A DNA stretch of 64,000 nucleotides, taken from NCBI GenBank assembly GCA_049322355.1, contig JBMORG010000011.1, positions 1-64,000 of the forward strand, given 5' to 3'. The position numbers and the translations under genes were made by a program. The notes beneath the pieces are model-generated. The model worked only from the letters and a program-made list of their open reading frames with translations, was not told the origin of the DNA and did not search any database. The DNA comes from 0-14-0-80-60-11 sp049322355. GTDB taxonomy: Bacteria; Desulfobacterota; Desulfobaccia; Desulfobaccales; 0-14-0-80-60-11. Below are positions 1 through 7,940 of this stretch, in pieces (positions within the stretch are counted from its first letter, which is position 1; each line of letters begins with the position of its first letter).

Positions 1-1
1 C

Positions 2-109
2 CTTTATACATACCTGGACGACCTGATGGATATCCTGACAGTGACTTTGACAAACCTAACCCCGAGCCGCTTTATGGAGCTTTGCCAGTGCTCCTATTTG
101 TTGCAGTAG
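2..109 (+). CDS. C-terminal end of an unidentified gene (partial)
   Basis: An open frame enters from the left edge and ends at TAG 107-109. It would encode about 35 C-terminal residues ending in CQCSYLLQ. It converges on the binding-protein gene downstream, which is a normal arrangement for a real gene end. I do not recognise the sequence. With so few residues it could be a chance open frame. Confidence 0.3.
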   Translation, partial: LYTYLDDLMDILTVTLTNLTPSRFMELCQCSYLLQ

Positions 110-141
110 AAAGCGAAAATGGTATAAAATAACCGGTTGCG

Positions 142-1311
142 CTATTTGGCCATCTGGAACTTGCCGTCTTTAACCTGGATGATCACCATGGAATCGGGGC
201 CCAGCCCGTTGTGGTCCTCGGGAGTCAGGTTGTAAATCCCGGAAATCCCCACATAGCCCTTGGTGTTCTCGATGGCGGTGCGCAAGGCCTTGGGGTCGGT
301 GCCCGCCTTCCGCAAGGCATCCGCCACAATGGTGATGGCATCCCAGGCGTAGCCCGAGTGGGTGTTGATGGGGAACTGCTTATTGTAATTATAGACGTCG
401 TTGTAAAGGTGAATAAAATTTTGAATGACCTTCTTCTGGGGGTCGTTATCCGGCAACTCGGCCACTGCCATCAGCTTCGTGGAGGGCATGAGATCGCCTT
501 CCGAAGCCTTTCCCGCCAGTTGAATATATTCGGGTCCAGGCTGGCCGTGACATTGGAACAGGGGGACCTTTATGCCCAGTTGGGCTTTGTTCTTGGCCAC
601 AATGGCCCCTGCCGGCCCGATGGTCCAACAGATAATGGCCTGGGGATCGGCATTCTTGATCTTGGTCAACTGGGCCGTCATGTCGGTATCCTTGGGGCCA
701 AAGGACTCTTTAGCCACAAAAGTGATGCCGTAATCCGGGGCCAACTTTTCCAGCCACATGGCCCCGTCCTTGCCGAAGGGGTCGGAGGCATACATGAGCG
801 CGAGTTTGGTGAGTTTCTTCTCCTTCAGATAGGTAAAGAGTCGGGTAATTGCAGTAGAAGAGCGCTGGGGCGACTTGAAAATGAAGGTAAAGGGCCCGGT
901 CTCCTTCATGATGGGCGGATCGCCGCCTACAGTCATAAAGATGGGGATGCCCGCCTCTTCCACGATCTTTTTGACTTGCATCCCTTCGCCTGTGGAGGTG
1001 GGCCCGATGATGGCTGCCACTTTGTCGGCGAAGATGAATTTCTTGGCAATGGTCGCGGCTTTGGCCGGGTCGCTCTCGGTGTCGCCAATGATCAACTGGA
1101 TGGGTCGGCCATTGATGCCTCCCGACTTGTTGATCTGGTCCACCGCCATTTCCGCCACCAGCTTGGTGGGGGTGCCGATGGGGGCCGCCGGCCCCGACAG
1201 CGCAAAGAAAGCCCCTATCTTGATGGGCTGCTGATCCGCGGCCGCAATGCCACCGAACATCCCAACCAAAAGAGCAGCCGCCATAAGCACCCTTACTAGT
1301 CCTTTATGCAT
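142..1311 (-). CDS. Branched-chain amino acid ABC transporter substrate-binding protein (LivK-like)
   Basis: This is a periplasmic binding protein of the Leu/Ile/Val family (Peripla_BP_6). It has a signal peptide at about residues 1-24 (basic start, hydrophobic core, AAA before the mature DQQPIKIG). The usual family start follows: IKIGAFFALSGPAAPIG, then the AIIGPTSTGEG segment. At 389 aa it has the usual length. An AGGAGG lies just upstream of the ATG. It stands alone here. A complete livHMGF set lies at 53.3-57.1 kb without its own binding protein, so the two could work together, but the ligand cannot be told from sequence (amino acids, amides and aromatic acids are all known for the family). 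Confidence 0.9.
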   Translation of the reverse strand: MHKGLVRVLMAAALLVGMFGGIAAADQQPIKIGAFFALSGPAAPIGTPTKLVAEMAVDQINKSGGINGRPIQLIIGDTESDPAKAATIAKKFIFADKVAAIIGPTSTGEGMQVKKIVEEAGIPIFMTVGGDPPIMKETGPFTFIFKSPQRSSTAITRLFTYLKEKKLTKLALMYASDPFGKDGAMWLEKLAPDYGITFVAKESFGPKDTDMTAQLTKIKNADPQAIICWTIGPAGAIVAKNKAQLGIKVPLFQCHGQPGPEYIQLAGKASEGDLMPSTKLMAVAELPDNDPQKKVIQNFIHLYNDVYNYNKQFPINTHSGYAWDAITIVADALRKAGTDPKALRTAIENTKGYVGISGIYNLTPEDHNGLGPDSMVIIQVKDGKFQMAK

Positions 1312-1474
1312 ATGTTTTCCTCCTCAGAAAGTGGTCATTCATTGATGGTCCATTTTAGGCCGCCATGTCAACCGAAAAATTTAACTTGGTGGCTGATTTT
1401 AAAAATATTGCTCTGATTTTTACACATTAACCTTTTCTGTTTGCGACCATGGGGGAAAAAGACTAAAGGGGAGC

Positions 1475-3172
1475 CTATTTCTTTCCGGCCTGCTGGATTT
1501 TAGCCCAGGCGTCCTTTAAGGTCACGGTTCGATTGAAGACCGGGGCTCCGGGTGTGCTGTCCTCACCGTCCACACAGAAATAACCCTGGCGCTCGAATTG
1601 GTAGAAGTTCCCGGGTGCGGCCTGGGCCAGGCTCGGCTCCAGGCGGCAGGAAGTCAACACCTGAAGGGAAGCGGGGTTCAAGTCTGCCTTAAAATCACCG
1701 TCGTGATCCTCACCGGGGATGGGTTTGGTGAAGAGGCGGTCATAGAGGCGGACCTCCGCGGGGATGGCGTGGGCCGCAGACACCCAGTGGAGAGTTGCCT
1801 TGACCTGACGGCCGTCCGGGGCGTAGCCCCCTCGGGTTTCCGGATCGTAGGTGCAGCGCAATTCCATCACCTCCCCGGTGGCTGGGTCTTTGATCACCTC
1901 CTGGCACTTGATGAAATAGGCGTACCGCAGCCGCACCTCGCGGCCTGGGGCCAGGCGGAAGAATTTCTTGGGCGGGTCTTCCATGAAGTCTTCCCGTTCC
2001 AGGTAGAGCTCCCGGGAAAAGGGCACCTTGCGGGTCCCCTGGGCCGGGTCCTCGGGGTTGTTCACGGCCTCCAATTCTTCCACTTGGCCTTCGGGATAGT
2101 TGACCAGGACCACCTTGAGGGGTTGGAGCACACCCATCACTCGGGGAGCCCGGTAGTTCAAGTCTTCCCGGACGCAGAATTCCAGCAGGGCCAAGTCCAC
2201 CAGATTTTCCCGTTTTCCCACCCCGATGCGTTCGCAGAAGTTGCGGATAGCCTCGGGAGTGTAGCCCCGGCGCCGCATCCCCGCCAGGGTGGGCATGCGG
2301 GGGTCGTCCCAGCCGGCGACGTGGCCCTCGTTCACCAGTTGCAGGAGCTTGCGTTTGCTCATGACCGTATAGGAGAGGTTGAGACGGGCGAACTCATACT
2401 GGTAGGGCCGAAACGGCACCGGACAGTTGTCCAGGGTCCAGTCATACAGCACCCGGTGGTCCTCATACTCCATGGTGCAGATGGAATGGGTGATGCCCTC
2501 CAGGGCGTCGGACAGGGGATGGGCGTAATCGTACATGGGATAGATGCACCAGGCGTCGCCGGTGCGGTGATGGCTCTCGTGCTTGATGCGGTATAGCACC
2601 GGGTCCCGCAGGTTCAGATTGGGGGAGGCCATGTCGATCTTGGCCCGCAAGGTACGGGAGCCGTCGGGAAACTCGCCGGCCCGCATGCGGGTAAACAGGT
2701 CCAGGTTCTCCTCTACAGAACGGTTGCGGTAAGGGCTGTCTTTACCGGGCTCCGTCAGGGTCCCCCGGTAGTCGCGGACCTCTTCCGCGCTCAGGTCACA
2801 CACGTAGGCTTTGCCCGTCTTGATCAGGTGCAGGCCGTATTGATACAACTGCTCAAAATAATCTGAGGCAAAGAAGAGCCGGTCCCCCCAGTCGAATCCC
2901 ACCCAGCGCACATCGGCCATGATGGAGTCCACATATTCCTGTTCTTCTTTGCTGGGGTTGGTGTCGTCGAACCGCAGGTTACAGACGCCGTGGTAATCCG
3001 CGGCCAGGCCGAAGTTGAGGCAGATGGACTTGGCATGGCCGATATGGAGGTAGCCGTTAGGCTCAGGGGGAAACCGGGTAATCACCCGACCGTTATTTTT
3101 ATTATTTTTCAAATCCTCTTCGATAATGTGGCGAATGAAGTTAGTTGCAGGAGCAACATCGCTGGTGGTCAT
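1475..3172 (-). CDS. glnS: Glutaminyl-tRNA synthetase
   Basis: Class I aminoacyl-tRNA synthetase that charges tRNA-Gln with glutamine in the cytoplasm. The HIGH motif is at residues 43-46 within PPEPNGYLHIGHAKSI, and the KMSKR equivalent reads VMSKRKL near residue 270. The C-terminal anticodon-binding beta-barrels are present (for example LRYAYFIKCQEVIKDP). The length of 565 aa matches bacterial GlnRS. A direct GlnRS implies that this lineage need not make Gln-tRNA only by transamidation. It is monocistronic on the minus strand, divergent from the DUF599 gene. Confidence 0.97.
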   Translation of the reverse strand: MTTSDVAPATNFIRHIIEEDLKNNKNNGRVITRFPPEPNGYLHIGHAKSICLNFGLAADYHGVCNLRFDDTNPSKEEQEYVDSIMADVRWVGFDWGDRLFFASDYFEQLYQYGLHLIKTGKAYVCDLSAEEVRDYRGTLTEPGKDSPYRNRSVEENLDLFTRMRAGEFPDGSRTLRAKIDMASPNLNLRDPVLYRIKHESHHRTGDAWCIYPMYDYAHPLSDALEGITHSICTMEYEDHRVLYDWTLDNCPVPFRPYQYEFARLNLSYTVMSKRKLLQLVNEGHVAGWDDPRMPTLAGMRRRGYTPEAIRNFCERIGVGKRENLVDLALLEFCVREDLNYRAPRVMGVLQPLKVVLVNYPEGQVEELEAVNNPEDPAQGTRKVPFSRELYLEREDFMEDPPKKFFRLAPGREVRLRYAYFIKCQEVIKDPATGEVMELRCTYDPETRGGYAPDGRQVKATLHWVSAAHAIPAEVRLYDRLFTKPIPGEDHDGDFKADLNPASLQVLTSCRLEPSLAQAAPGNFYQFERQGYFCVDGEDSTPGAPVFNRTVTLKDAWAKIQQAGKK

Positions 3173-3438
3173 AGAGAGGGTTCCTCAACTGGTTTCACAT
3201 GGTGATGGATGCCCGGTTGCTTAACAATAGCTTGATCATTATATACTTGATAGAATGGAACATTGCAATCTTCCCAGGGCCTTGATCAAACTGGCGCTGA
3301 CAGAAGATCAACATATTTCCATTTGGAAAACCGGGATTTTTTCCTAACCAAACATTTTGAAATATCGCCGGGGATCAAGTTGAGGTAAACTCCCAGGTAT
3401 CCAAAATGCTCGGTACGTTTTAAAGAGAATACCGATCC

Positions 3439-4083
3439 ATGTTCAGTCCGACTCAATCTGAAATTTTTTACACCTGCGCCGCGTTTTTTCTCCTGGGGCT
3501 TTACCATCTCTATTGGATCTACCAGATTCGCTATAACCCCCTGGCCACCTCCGTGGGCATCACCAACCACCTGCGCGGCCATTGGGTGGAACACGTCATG
3601 GAGGAAAAACTGGATATCCTGGCTGTCCAAACCTTGCGTAACTGGGTGATGGCTTCCAGTTTTTTGGCTTCCACGGGTATTATTATCTGCCTGGGTCTGC
3701 TCAGCGTGGCGGCCAGCCCGGAAAAAATGGCGGAAATCACCCCCAGTCTGGATGAGCTGGTCAGGGAACACCGGGTCTTGTGGTTATTCAAATTAATGGT
3801 GCTGATTATCGATTTTTTCTTCATTTTTTTCAGCTTCTGTCTGGCTATCCGTTATTTCAATCATGTTAATTTTATGATCAATGTCCCAACCTCCTTGGAC
3901 CACAAAATTTCCCCTAAATACATCACCGAAATCCTTAACACCGGCATGATGCATTACACTATGGGTATGCGGGGGTACTATATTGCAGTTTTGCTGTTCC
4001 TCTGGTTATTCGGTCCCATCTGGATGTTGATGGGAACGGTTATCATGATTATTGTCTTATATCATTTGGATCGTAAAGCCTAG
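3439..4083 (+). CDS. DUF599 family membrane protein
   Basis: Integral membrane protein of 214 aa with about four hydrophobic segments (roughly residues 9-28, 68-90, 114-138 and 180-210). The pattern TLRNWVMASSFLASTG and the late motif HYTMGMRGYYIAVLLFLW resemble DUF599 (PF04654), which also occurs in plants. The function of the family is unknown to me. It is followed after 77 bp by the Bax inhibitor-1 gene on the same strand, so the two may be cotranscribed. The family assignment is from memory of the motif pattern. Confidence 0.75.
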   Translation: MFSPTQSEIFYTCAAFFLLGLYHLYWIYQIRYNPLATSVGITNHLRGHWVEHVMEEKLDILAVQTLRNWVMASSFLASTGIIICLGLLSVAASPEKMAEITPSLDELVREHRVLWLFKLMVLIIDFFFIFFSFCLAIRYFNHVNFMINVPTSLDHKISPKYITEILNTGMMHYTMGMRGYYIAVLLFLWLFGPIWMLMGTVIMIIVLYHLDRKA

Positions 4084-4160
4084 TACATTTCCATGCTTAT
4101 GAACTTTCGCCTGACCTGAAATCCTGGATAACTGCTTACAATTAAGTTAGGAGGATGACC

Positions 4161-4907
4161 ATGCGGACCGGCAATCCAGCTCTAAGCGACAATACTTTCA
4201 CCGGGGTCGGGCGTCTGGCCCCGGCCGAAGGGGCCATGACCGCCCAGGGTACCGCCAACAAGGCACTGTTGCTTTTGTTGTGCGTCCTGGTGACCGCATC
4301 CTGGGTTTGGAGCAAGTATTACCAGACCATGAACCCCCAGGTGGTGACTCCTTGGGTGGCGGTGGGAGCCATCGCCGGGTTTATTGTGGCTCTGGTTACA
4401 GTCTTCAAGCAGACCTGGGCCCCCATTACCGCCCCTATTTACGCCCTCCTGGAAGGGCTGGTCATCGGCGGGGTGTCTGCCTTGTTCGAGGCCCAATTTC
4501 CAGGCATTGTCATCCAAGCCGCGGCGTTGACATTAGGCACCTGCCTGGCCATGCTGATGGCATATAAAACCAGGCTGATCCGGGCCACGGAGAACTTCAA
4601 ATTAGGCGTGGTGGCGGCCACCGGGGGCATTGCCCTTTTTTATATTCTCACCCTGATCCTGGGGTTTTTCGGTATCCAAATGCCCCTCATGTACGGCAAC
4701 AGCTTGGCCAGCATCGGCTTCAGCGTGGTGGTGGTCATTATCGCGGCTTTAAACCTGGTGCTGGACTTCGACTTCATTGAACAGGGAGCCGCCCAGGGAG
4801 CCCCCAAATACATGGAATGGTACGGGGCCTTCGGCTTGATGGTCACCCTTATCTGGCTTTACCTGGAGATGCTCAGGCTGTTGGCCAAACTCAGGAGCCG
4901 GGAGTAA
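4161..4907 (+). CDS. Bax inhibitor-1/YccA family membrane protein
   Basis: Seven hydrophobic segments and the typical late motif LVLDFDFIEQGAAQGAPKYMEWYGAFGL place this in the BaxI_1 (YbhL/YccA-like) family, whose members include pH-sensitive calcium channels and FtsH modulators. I start it at ATG 4161 (248 aa), because the AGGAGG at 4149-4154 abuts the earlier ATG at 4155 but lies 6 nt before 4161. The N-terminal 35 residues are polar and probably cytoplasmic. Substrate unknown. Confidence 0.88.
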   Translation: MRTGNPALSDNTFTGVGRLAPAEGAMTAQGTANKALLLLLCVLVTASWVWSKYYQTMNPQVVTPWVAVGAIAGFIVALVTVFKQTWAPITAPIYALLEGLVIGGVSALFEAQFPGIVIQAAALTLGTCLAMLMAYKTRLIRATENFKLGVVAATGGIALFYILTLILGFFGIQMPLMYGNSLASIGFSVVVVIIAALNLVLDFDFIEQGAAQGAPKYMEWYGAFGLMVTLIWLYLEMLRLLAKLRSRE

Positions 4908-4927
4908 GGTTTGCTCAATAAGCCGGT

Positions 4928-4973
4928 GGCACAAGCTTTCAACCTGTGCCTGGACACCCGAGGGCGGGTGTCC
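4928..4973. repeat. Pair of REP-like hairpins between baxI and thiL
   Basis: Two adjacent palindromes: GGCACA...TGTGCC (4928-4933/4945-4950) and GGACACCCG-AGGG-CGGGTGTCC (4952-4960/4965-4973). No T-run follows, so this is more like a dispersed palindromic repeat than a classical terminator. The longest open frame for thiL would begin inside it, which argues for the later start at 5003. Confidence 0.6.
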
Positions 4974-5002
4974 TACACTTTTTATCCAAGCTGGAATACC
5001 GT

Positions 5003-6037
5003 ATGCCCCCCGAGGAGACCGGGCCCCTTAGCGAAACCGGCTTGATTACGGCTTTAGCCCGTGAGTTTGAGCCTGCGCCTTCCCAGGTTATTGTGGGCAT
5101 TGGCGACGATTGCGCGGCGCTGGCGTTAACCAAGACAGATTATCTCCTGTGGACCGTGGATACCCTGGTGGAAGGGGTCCACTTTGATCTGGATTACACC
5201 AGCCTGTTCCAGTTGGGTTGGAAGTCCCTGGCGGTGAACCTGAGCGACATTGCCGCCATGGGGGGAGAACCCCTATATGCCCTGCTCTCCCTGGGCTGGC
5301 CACCCGCCCGGGATCGCCGTCTGGCCCTGGAATTTGCCGCAGGCCTGGCCCAGGCCGCCAGGGAATACGGGGTGGCCGTTATCGGTGGGGATACGGTGGC
5401 CACCCCCCAGGGTCTGGTGGTGACCGTGACCCTGATCGGCCAGGTGCCCGCAACCCAGATGCTGCGGCGCTCGGGGGCCAGGATAGGGGACCTGGTTTTT
5501 GTCACCGGACATCTGGGCGAAGCCGCAGCAGGTCTTGAAATCTTGCGCCGGGGCCTCGCCTTGGCACCGGACCTTAAAAAACCTCTTGAGGAGGCTCATC
5601 TTCTTCCCCGGCCCCAGCTTCAGGCCGGTCGCGTCCTGGCCCGGCAGGGGCTGGCAACGGCCCTAATCGACACCTCCGACGGGGTGGCCACCGACTTGTA
5701 CCATATCTGCCGAGCCAGCGGGGTGGGGGCCAGAATTCCGGCGGCGTCTGTCCCCATTTCTCCCCGGGTGCAGGCTGCAACTCCGGTTTTAATGTGCGAT
5801 CCGCTGACCTTGGCCCTCACCGGCGGGGAGGACTATCTCTTGCTCTTCACCTCCCCGCTTAAGACCGCGGCGACCCTGACCCAGTCCTTTTCCGCAGCCG
5901 GGCTGCCCAAGCCGCTGCCCCTGGGCCGCATTGTCCCCGGTGACCGGGTTATCCTGGAAACCCCAGGCGGTGACGTGGATATCTCCGGGAAAGGCTACGA
6001 CCATTTCCCCCTTGACCGTAAAAACAATGCCCGTTAA
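5003..6037 (+). CDS. thiL: Thiamine-monophosphate kinase
   Basis: Phosphorylates thiamine monophosphate to thiamine diphosphate, the last step of cofactor synthesis. Family hallmarks are VGIGDDCAAL near the N-terminus (metal-binding Asp residues), the segment WTVDTLVEGVHFD, the SLAVNLSDIAAMGG loop, and the late motifs IDTSDGVATDL and ALTGGEDYLLLF. I choose ATG 5003 (344 aa), since the upstream in-frame extension runs through a palindromic repeat and family members usually start shortly before this point. No other thiamine genes and no visible TPP riboswitch are nearby. Confidence 0.93.
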   Translation: MPPEETGPLSETGLITALAREFEPAPSQVIVGIGDDCAALALTKTDYLLWTVDTLVEGVHFDLDYTSLFQLGWKSLAVNLSDIAAMGGEPLYALLSLGWPPARDRRLALEFAAGLAQAAREYGVAVIGGDTVATPQGLVVTVTLIGQVPATQMLRRSGARIGDLVFVTGHLGEAAAGLEILRRGLALAPDLKKPLEEAHLLPRPQLQAGRVLARQGLATALIDTSDGVATDLYHICRASGVGARIPAASVPISPRVQAATPVLMCDPLTLALTGGEDYLLLFTSPLKTAATLTQSFSAAGLPKPLPLGRIVPGDRVILETPGGDVDISGKGYDHFPLDRKNNAR

Positions 6038-6084
6038 TATGAGATTCACTTTATTGGAAAATGCTGAGAGGAAGTAGAAATTCA

Positions 6085-6285
6085 ATGACAACCAAGCCCA
6101 AACCCCGGCCTTTGAAGGTCTGTTCCACCTGCCGCCACTGGTCCTACAAATATAAAGGTTTGTGCGTCCGCCTGAACCAGGGGGTGGGAAAGTTCTGGAC
6201 CTGCGAAGAGTGGACGGCAGCGTCTGAGCAACCTTTATCACAAAAGACGCTGGGGGGCGGGGCGTCGGGCCCCGCAAGCCCTTAA
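6085..6285 (+). CDS. Small Cys-rich protein, unknown function
   Basis: 66-aa basic protein from ATG 6085, preceded by AGAGGAAG at 6066-6073. An in-frame ATG at 6061 is possible but less well placed. It has four Cys in the pattern CxxC-x11-C-x12-C with CRHW after the second Cys, which suggests a small zinc or iron-sulfur knuckle. The C-terminal 20 residues are low-complexity Gly/Ala/Ser. The protein at 6962 has a related layout (CxxC followed by LWW, then C). I do not recognise the family. Confidence 0.6.
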   Translation: MTTKPKPRPLKVCSTCRHWSYKYKGLCVRLNQGVGKFWTCEEWTAASEQPLSQKTLGGGASGPASP

Positions 6286-6302
6286 CCCATGGGAGGCTGA
6301 CG

Positions 6303-6761
6303 ATGCAAGAAGTCGCGTTTACGGCCCTGGTCCATGGGGTTTACGTGGTTACCACCCGGGTGGGCGAGAAGGTCAACGGCATGACCGCGGCCTGGGTCTC
6401 CCAGGTGTCTCTCAATCCCCTCCTGGTCATGGTTGCCATCGCCCCGGCCCGCTATTCCCATATCCTGATAAAGGAGGCCGGCGTCTTTGCCATCAACGTG
6501 CTGACTGCAGAGCAAACGGAACTGGCCAAACGCTTCGGCTTTAAAAGCGGTCGCAAGATCGATAAATTCGCGGGCCTGGACTGGATTCCGGCCTCAAGCG
6601 GTTCGCCGGTCCTGCCCCAGGCTTATGCCTATCTCGACTTGAAGCTGCTGCACACCTATACTGCCGGCGACCATACCCTGTTCGTGGGGGAGGTCGTGGA
6701 AGCTAAAATTCTTCACCCGGAGAGCCATCCCCTGGTCTTTAATAAAAAAGATTTTTTTTAA
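6303..6761 (+). CDS. Flavin reductase-like (FMN-binding split-barrel) protein
   Basis: 152-aa protein of the flavin reductase domain superfamily. The N-terminal strands are GVYVVTTRVGEKVNGMTAAWVSQVS, then the NPLLVMVAIAP core, followed by FAINVLTAEQTELAKRFGFKSGRKIDKFAG, typical of FMN-binding split barrels that reduce or carry flavin. A second, longer relative lies at 12217. GGGAGG sits just upstream of the ATG. Such proteins in anaerobes are often flavoredoxin-like electron carriers, but the partner cannot be inferred here. Confidence 0.85.
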   Translation: MQEVAFTALVHGVYVVTTRVGEKVNGMTAAWVSQVSLNPLLVMVAIAPARYSHILIKEAGVFAINVLTAEQTELAKRFGFKSGRKIDKFAGLDWIPASSGSPVLPQAYAYLDLKLLHTYTAGDHTLFVGEVVEAKILHPESHPLVFNKKDFF

Positions 6762-6961
6762 TTCGTTGTCGAAAAGGATTGCCAAAAGTTTATCGCCATC
6801 CTTCTCCGCTTCCTGTCAGGCCCACCCGTGGCCCCCTTCGGCTCACTGAAAATTTTATTTGATTCCGATGAGATTTTGGTTTATTTATGGTCCAAGAGTT
6901 TCCGATCTTGGAAGTAACTTTAACCTGCTTCCAGAACCGGAAACCGGGGGGAGATGGGATA

Positions 6962-7153
6962 ATGGTCGATTTGGGGGATGTGGGACGAATTTGCCTTAAC
7001 CAGGAGATGCAGGGGATTTGCAAGAGTTGCCTATGGTGGGAATGGGATCCTGTGCAGCAGCGGTGCGCTAACTCTCAATTTCATGTCTGCCCGTTATATC
7101 GGGAACAGCTCTTCAGCAAGATTGCCTCTGCAGGGATGGGTCAGGCCGACTGA
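6962..7153 (+). CDS. Small Cys-rich protein, unknown function
   Basis: 63-aa protein from ATG 6962, preceded by a GGGGGAGA stretch. The open frame continues upstream to 6887, but the added residues look non-coding. Four Cys appear as CxxC-LWW-x9-C-x7-C, close to the spacing in the 6085 protein. It converges on the endonuclease V gene with 5 bp between them. A metal-binding knuckle is plausible; no function can be assigned. Confidence 0.55.
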   Translation: MVDLGDVGRICLNQEMQGICKSCLWWEWDPVQQRCANSQFHVCPLYREQLFSKIASAGMGQAD

Positions 7154-7158
7154 GGCAC

Positions 7159-7848
7159 CTAACCTCGCAAGCGCCGGCTTAGGAGATCCGCCTGCCGCAA
7201 CGGTAGGGGAATCCGGTATCTGGTGACGCATCCCAGAGTGATCTCCAAACACTCTGGCAGAGTGATGCGATGCCCCGGTGAGAGGTAAAGGGGTTTTTTG
7301 CCCGTTTGAGTCCGCAGGATCAAACCTACCTGTTTTTCTTTCCATATTAATGTCTTAAATGATCCAGCCGTAAGATCCGGATCTTTTCCTTCGCCCACCA
7401 AGCGGCTCTTGGCCACCCCGATGGTGGGAATATCCGCCACCAGCCCCAGATGTGCGGCCAGACCCAATCCCCGGGGATGGGCAATGCCCTGGCCGTCCAC
7501 CAGGACCACGTCCGGAAGCTGGGTAAGCCGGGCCAGAGCCGCGGCCAGGATGGGAACCTCCCGAAAGCTCAACAGCCCGGTGCGATAAGGGAAGGGACAC
7601 TCCCCCGCCAACCCCGCTTCCTCGATGAGTTCCAACTGCGGATAACTATAAACCGCCACGGCCCCGAAAATGCGGCGATCCTCCCGGTCACAGATGGCGT
7701 CGGCCCCAGCCACCAACCGGGGCGGCCGCGGCAGGGGCACCAGCCGCACCTGATGGCGCAGTCGCTCCTGGAGGGCTACGGCTTCTTGGTAAGTCTTGGG
7801 CCAGGAAGTCAAATAATCTGGAAGTGCAGGGTGGGCATCGCCCACCAT
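7159..7848 (-). CDS. nfi: Endonuclease V (deoxyinosine 3' endonuclease)
   Basis: Repairs deaminated purines by nicking DNA at the second phosphodiester 3' of deoxyinosine. Recognisable family segments are VAGADAICD (first catalytic Asp), YRTGLLSFREVPILAAAL (catalytic Glu), LVDGQGIAHPRGLGLAAHLG (second catalytic Asp) and TIGVAKSRLVGEG. Length 229 aa, normal. The only in-frame ATG (7848) lies inside a REP-like palindrome (7830-7846), so the first dozen residues may be repeat-derived; TTG 7812 is a possible alternative start, though without a clear ribosome binding site. Confidence 0.93.
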   Translation of the reverse strand: MVGDAHPALPDYLTSWPKTYQEAVALQERLRHQVRLVPLPRPPRLVAGADAICDREDRRIFGAVAVYSYPQLELIEEAGLAGECPFPYRTGLLSFREVPILAAALARLTQLPDVVLVDGQGIAHPRGLGLAAHLGLVADIPTIGVAKSRLVGEGKDPDLTAGSFKTLIWKEKQVGLILRTQTGKKPLYLSPGHRITLPECLEITLGCVTRYRIPLPLRQADLLSRRLRG

Positions 7849-7890
7849 AGATTCACCCTCAGGCTTTCGAGATGGCGGGCAGTGCCCGCC
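7830..7890. repeat. Two REP-like palindromes
   Basis: GGTGGGC-ATC-GCCCACC (7830-7846) and GGCGGGC-AGT-GCCCGCC (7874-7890): two 7-bp stems with 3-nt loops. The first overlaps the annotated start of endonuclease V. Their similar form (GGYGGGC stems) suggests copies of one repeat type. Confidence 0.7.
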
Positions 7891-7912
7891 CTACGTGATT
7901 TTGATTTTTTTA

Positions 7913-7940
7913 GCTGACCGCTTACCGCTGATAGCTAATC
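7913..7940. repeat. Degenerate 7-bp tandem array (4 units)
   Basis: Units GCTGACC, GCTTACC, GCTGATA, GCTAATC follow one another without spacing. The array overlaps the stop codon of the aldehyde dehydrogenase gene. It is one of several such arrays in this window. Confidence 0.75.

Noticed and set aside
211..1299. Long plus-strand frame (362 aa) opposite the binding protein
   Set aside because: It mirrors the minus-strand LivK-like gene, which has a signal peptide, ribosome binding site and clear family match.
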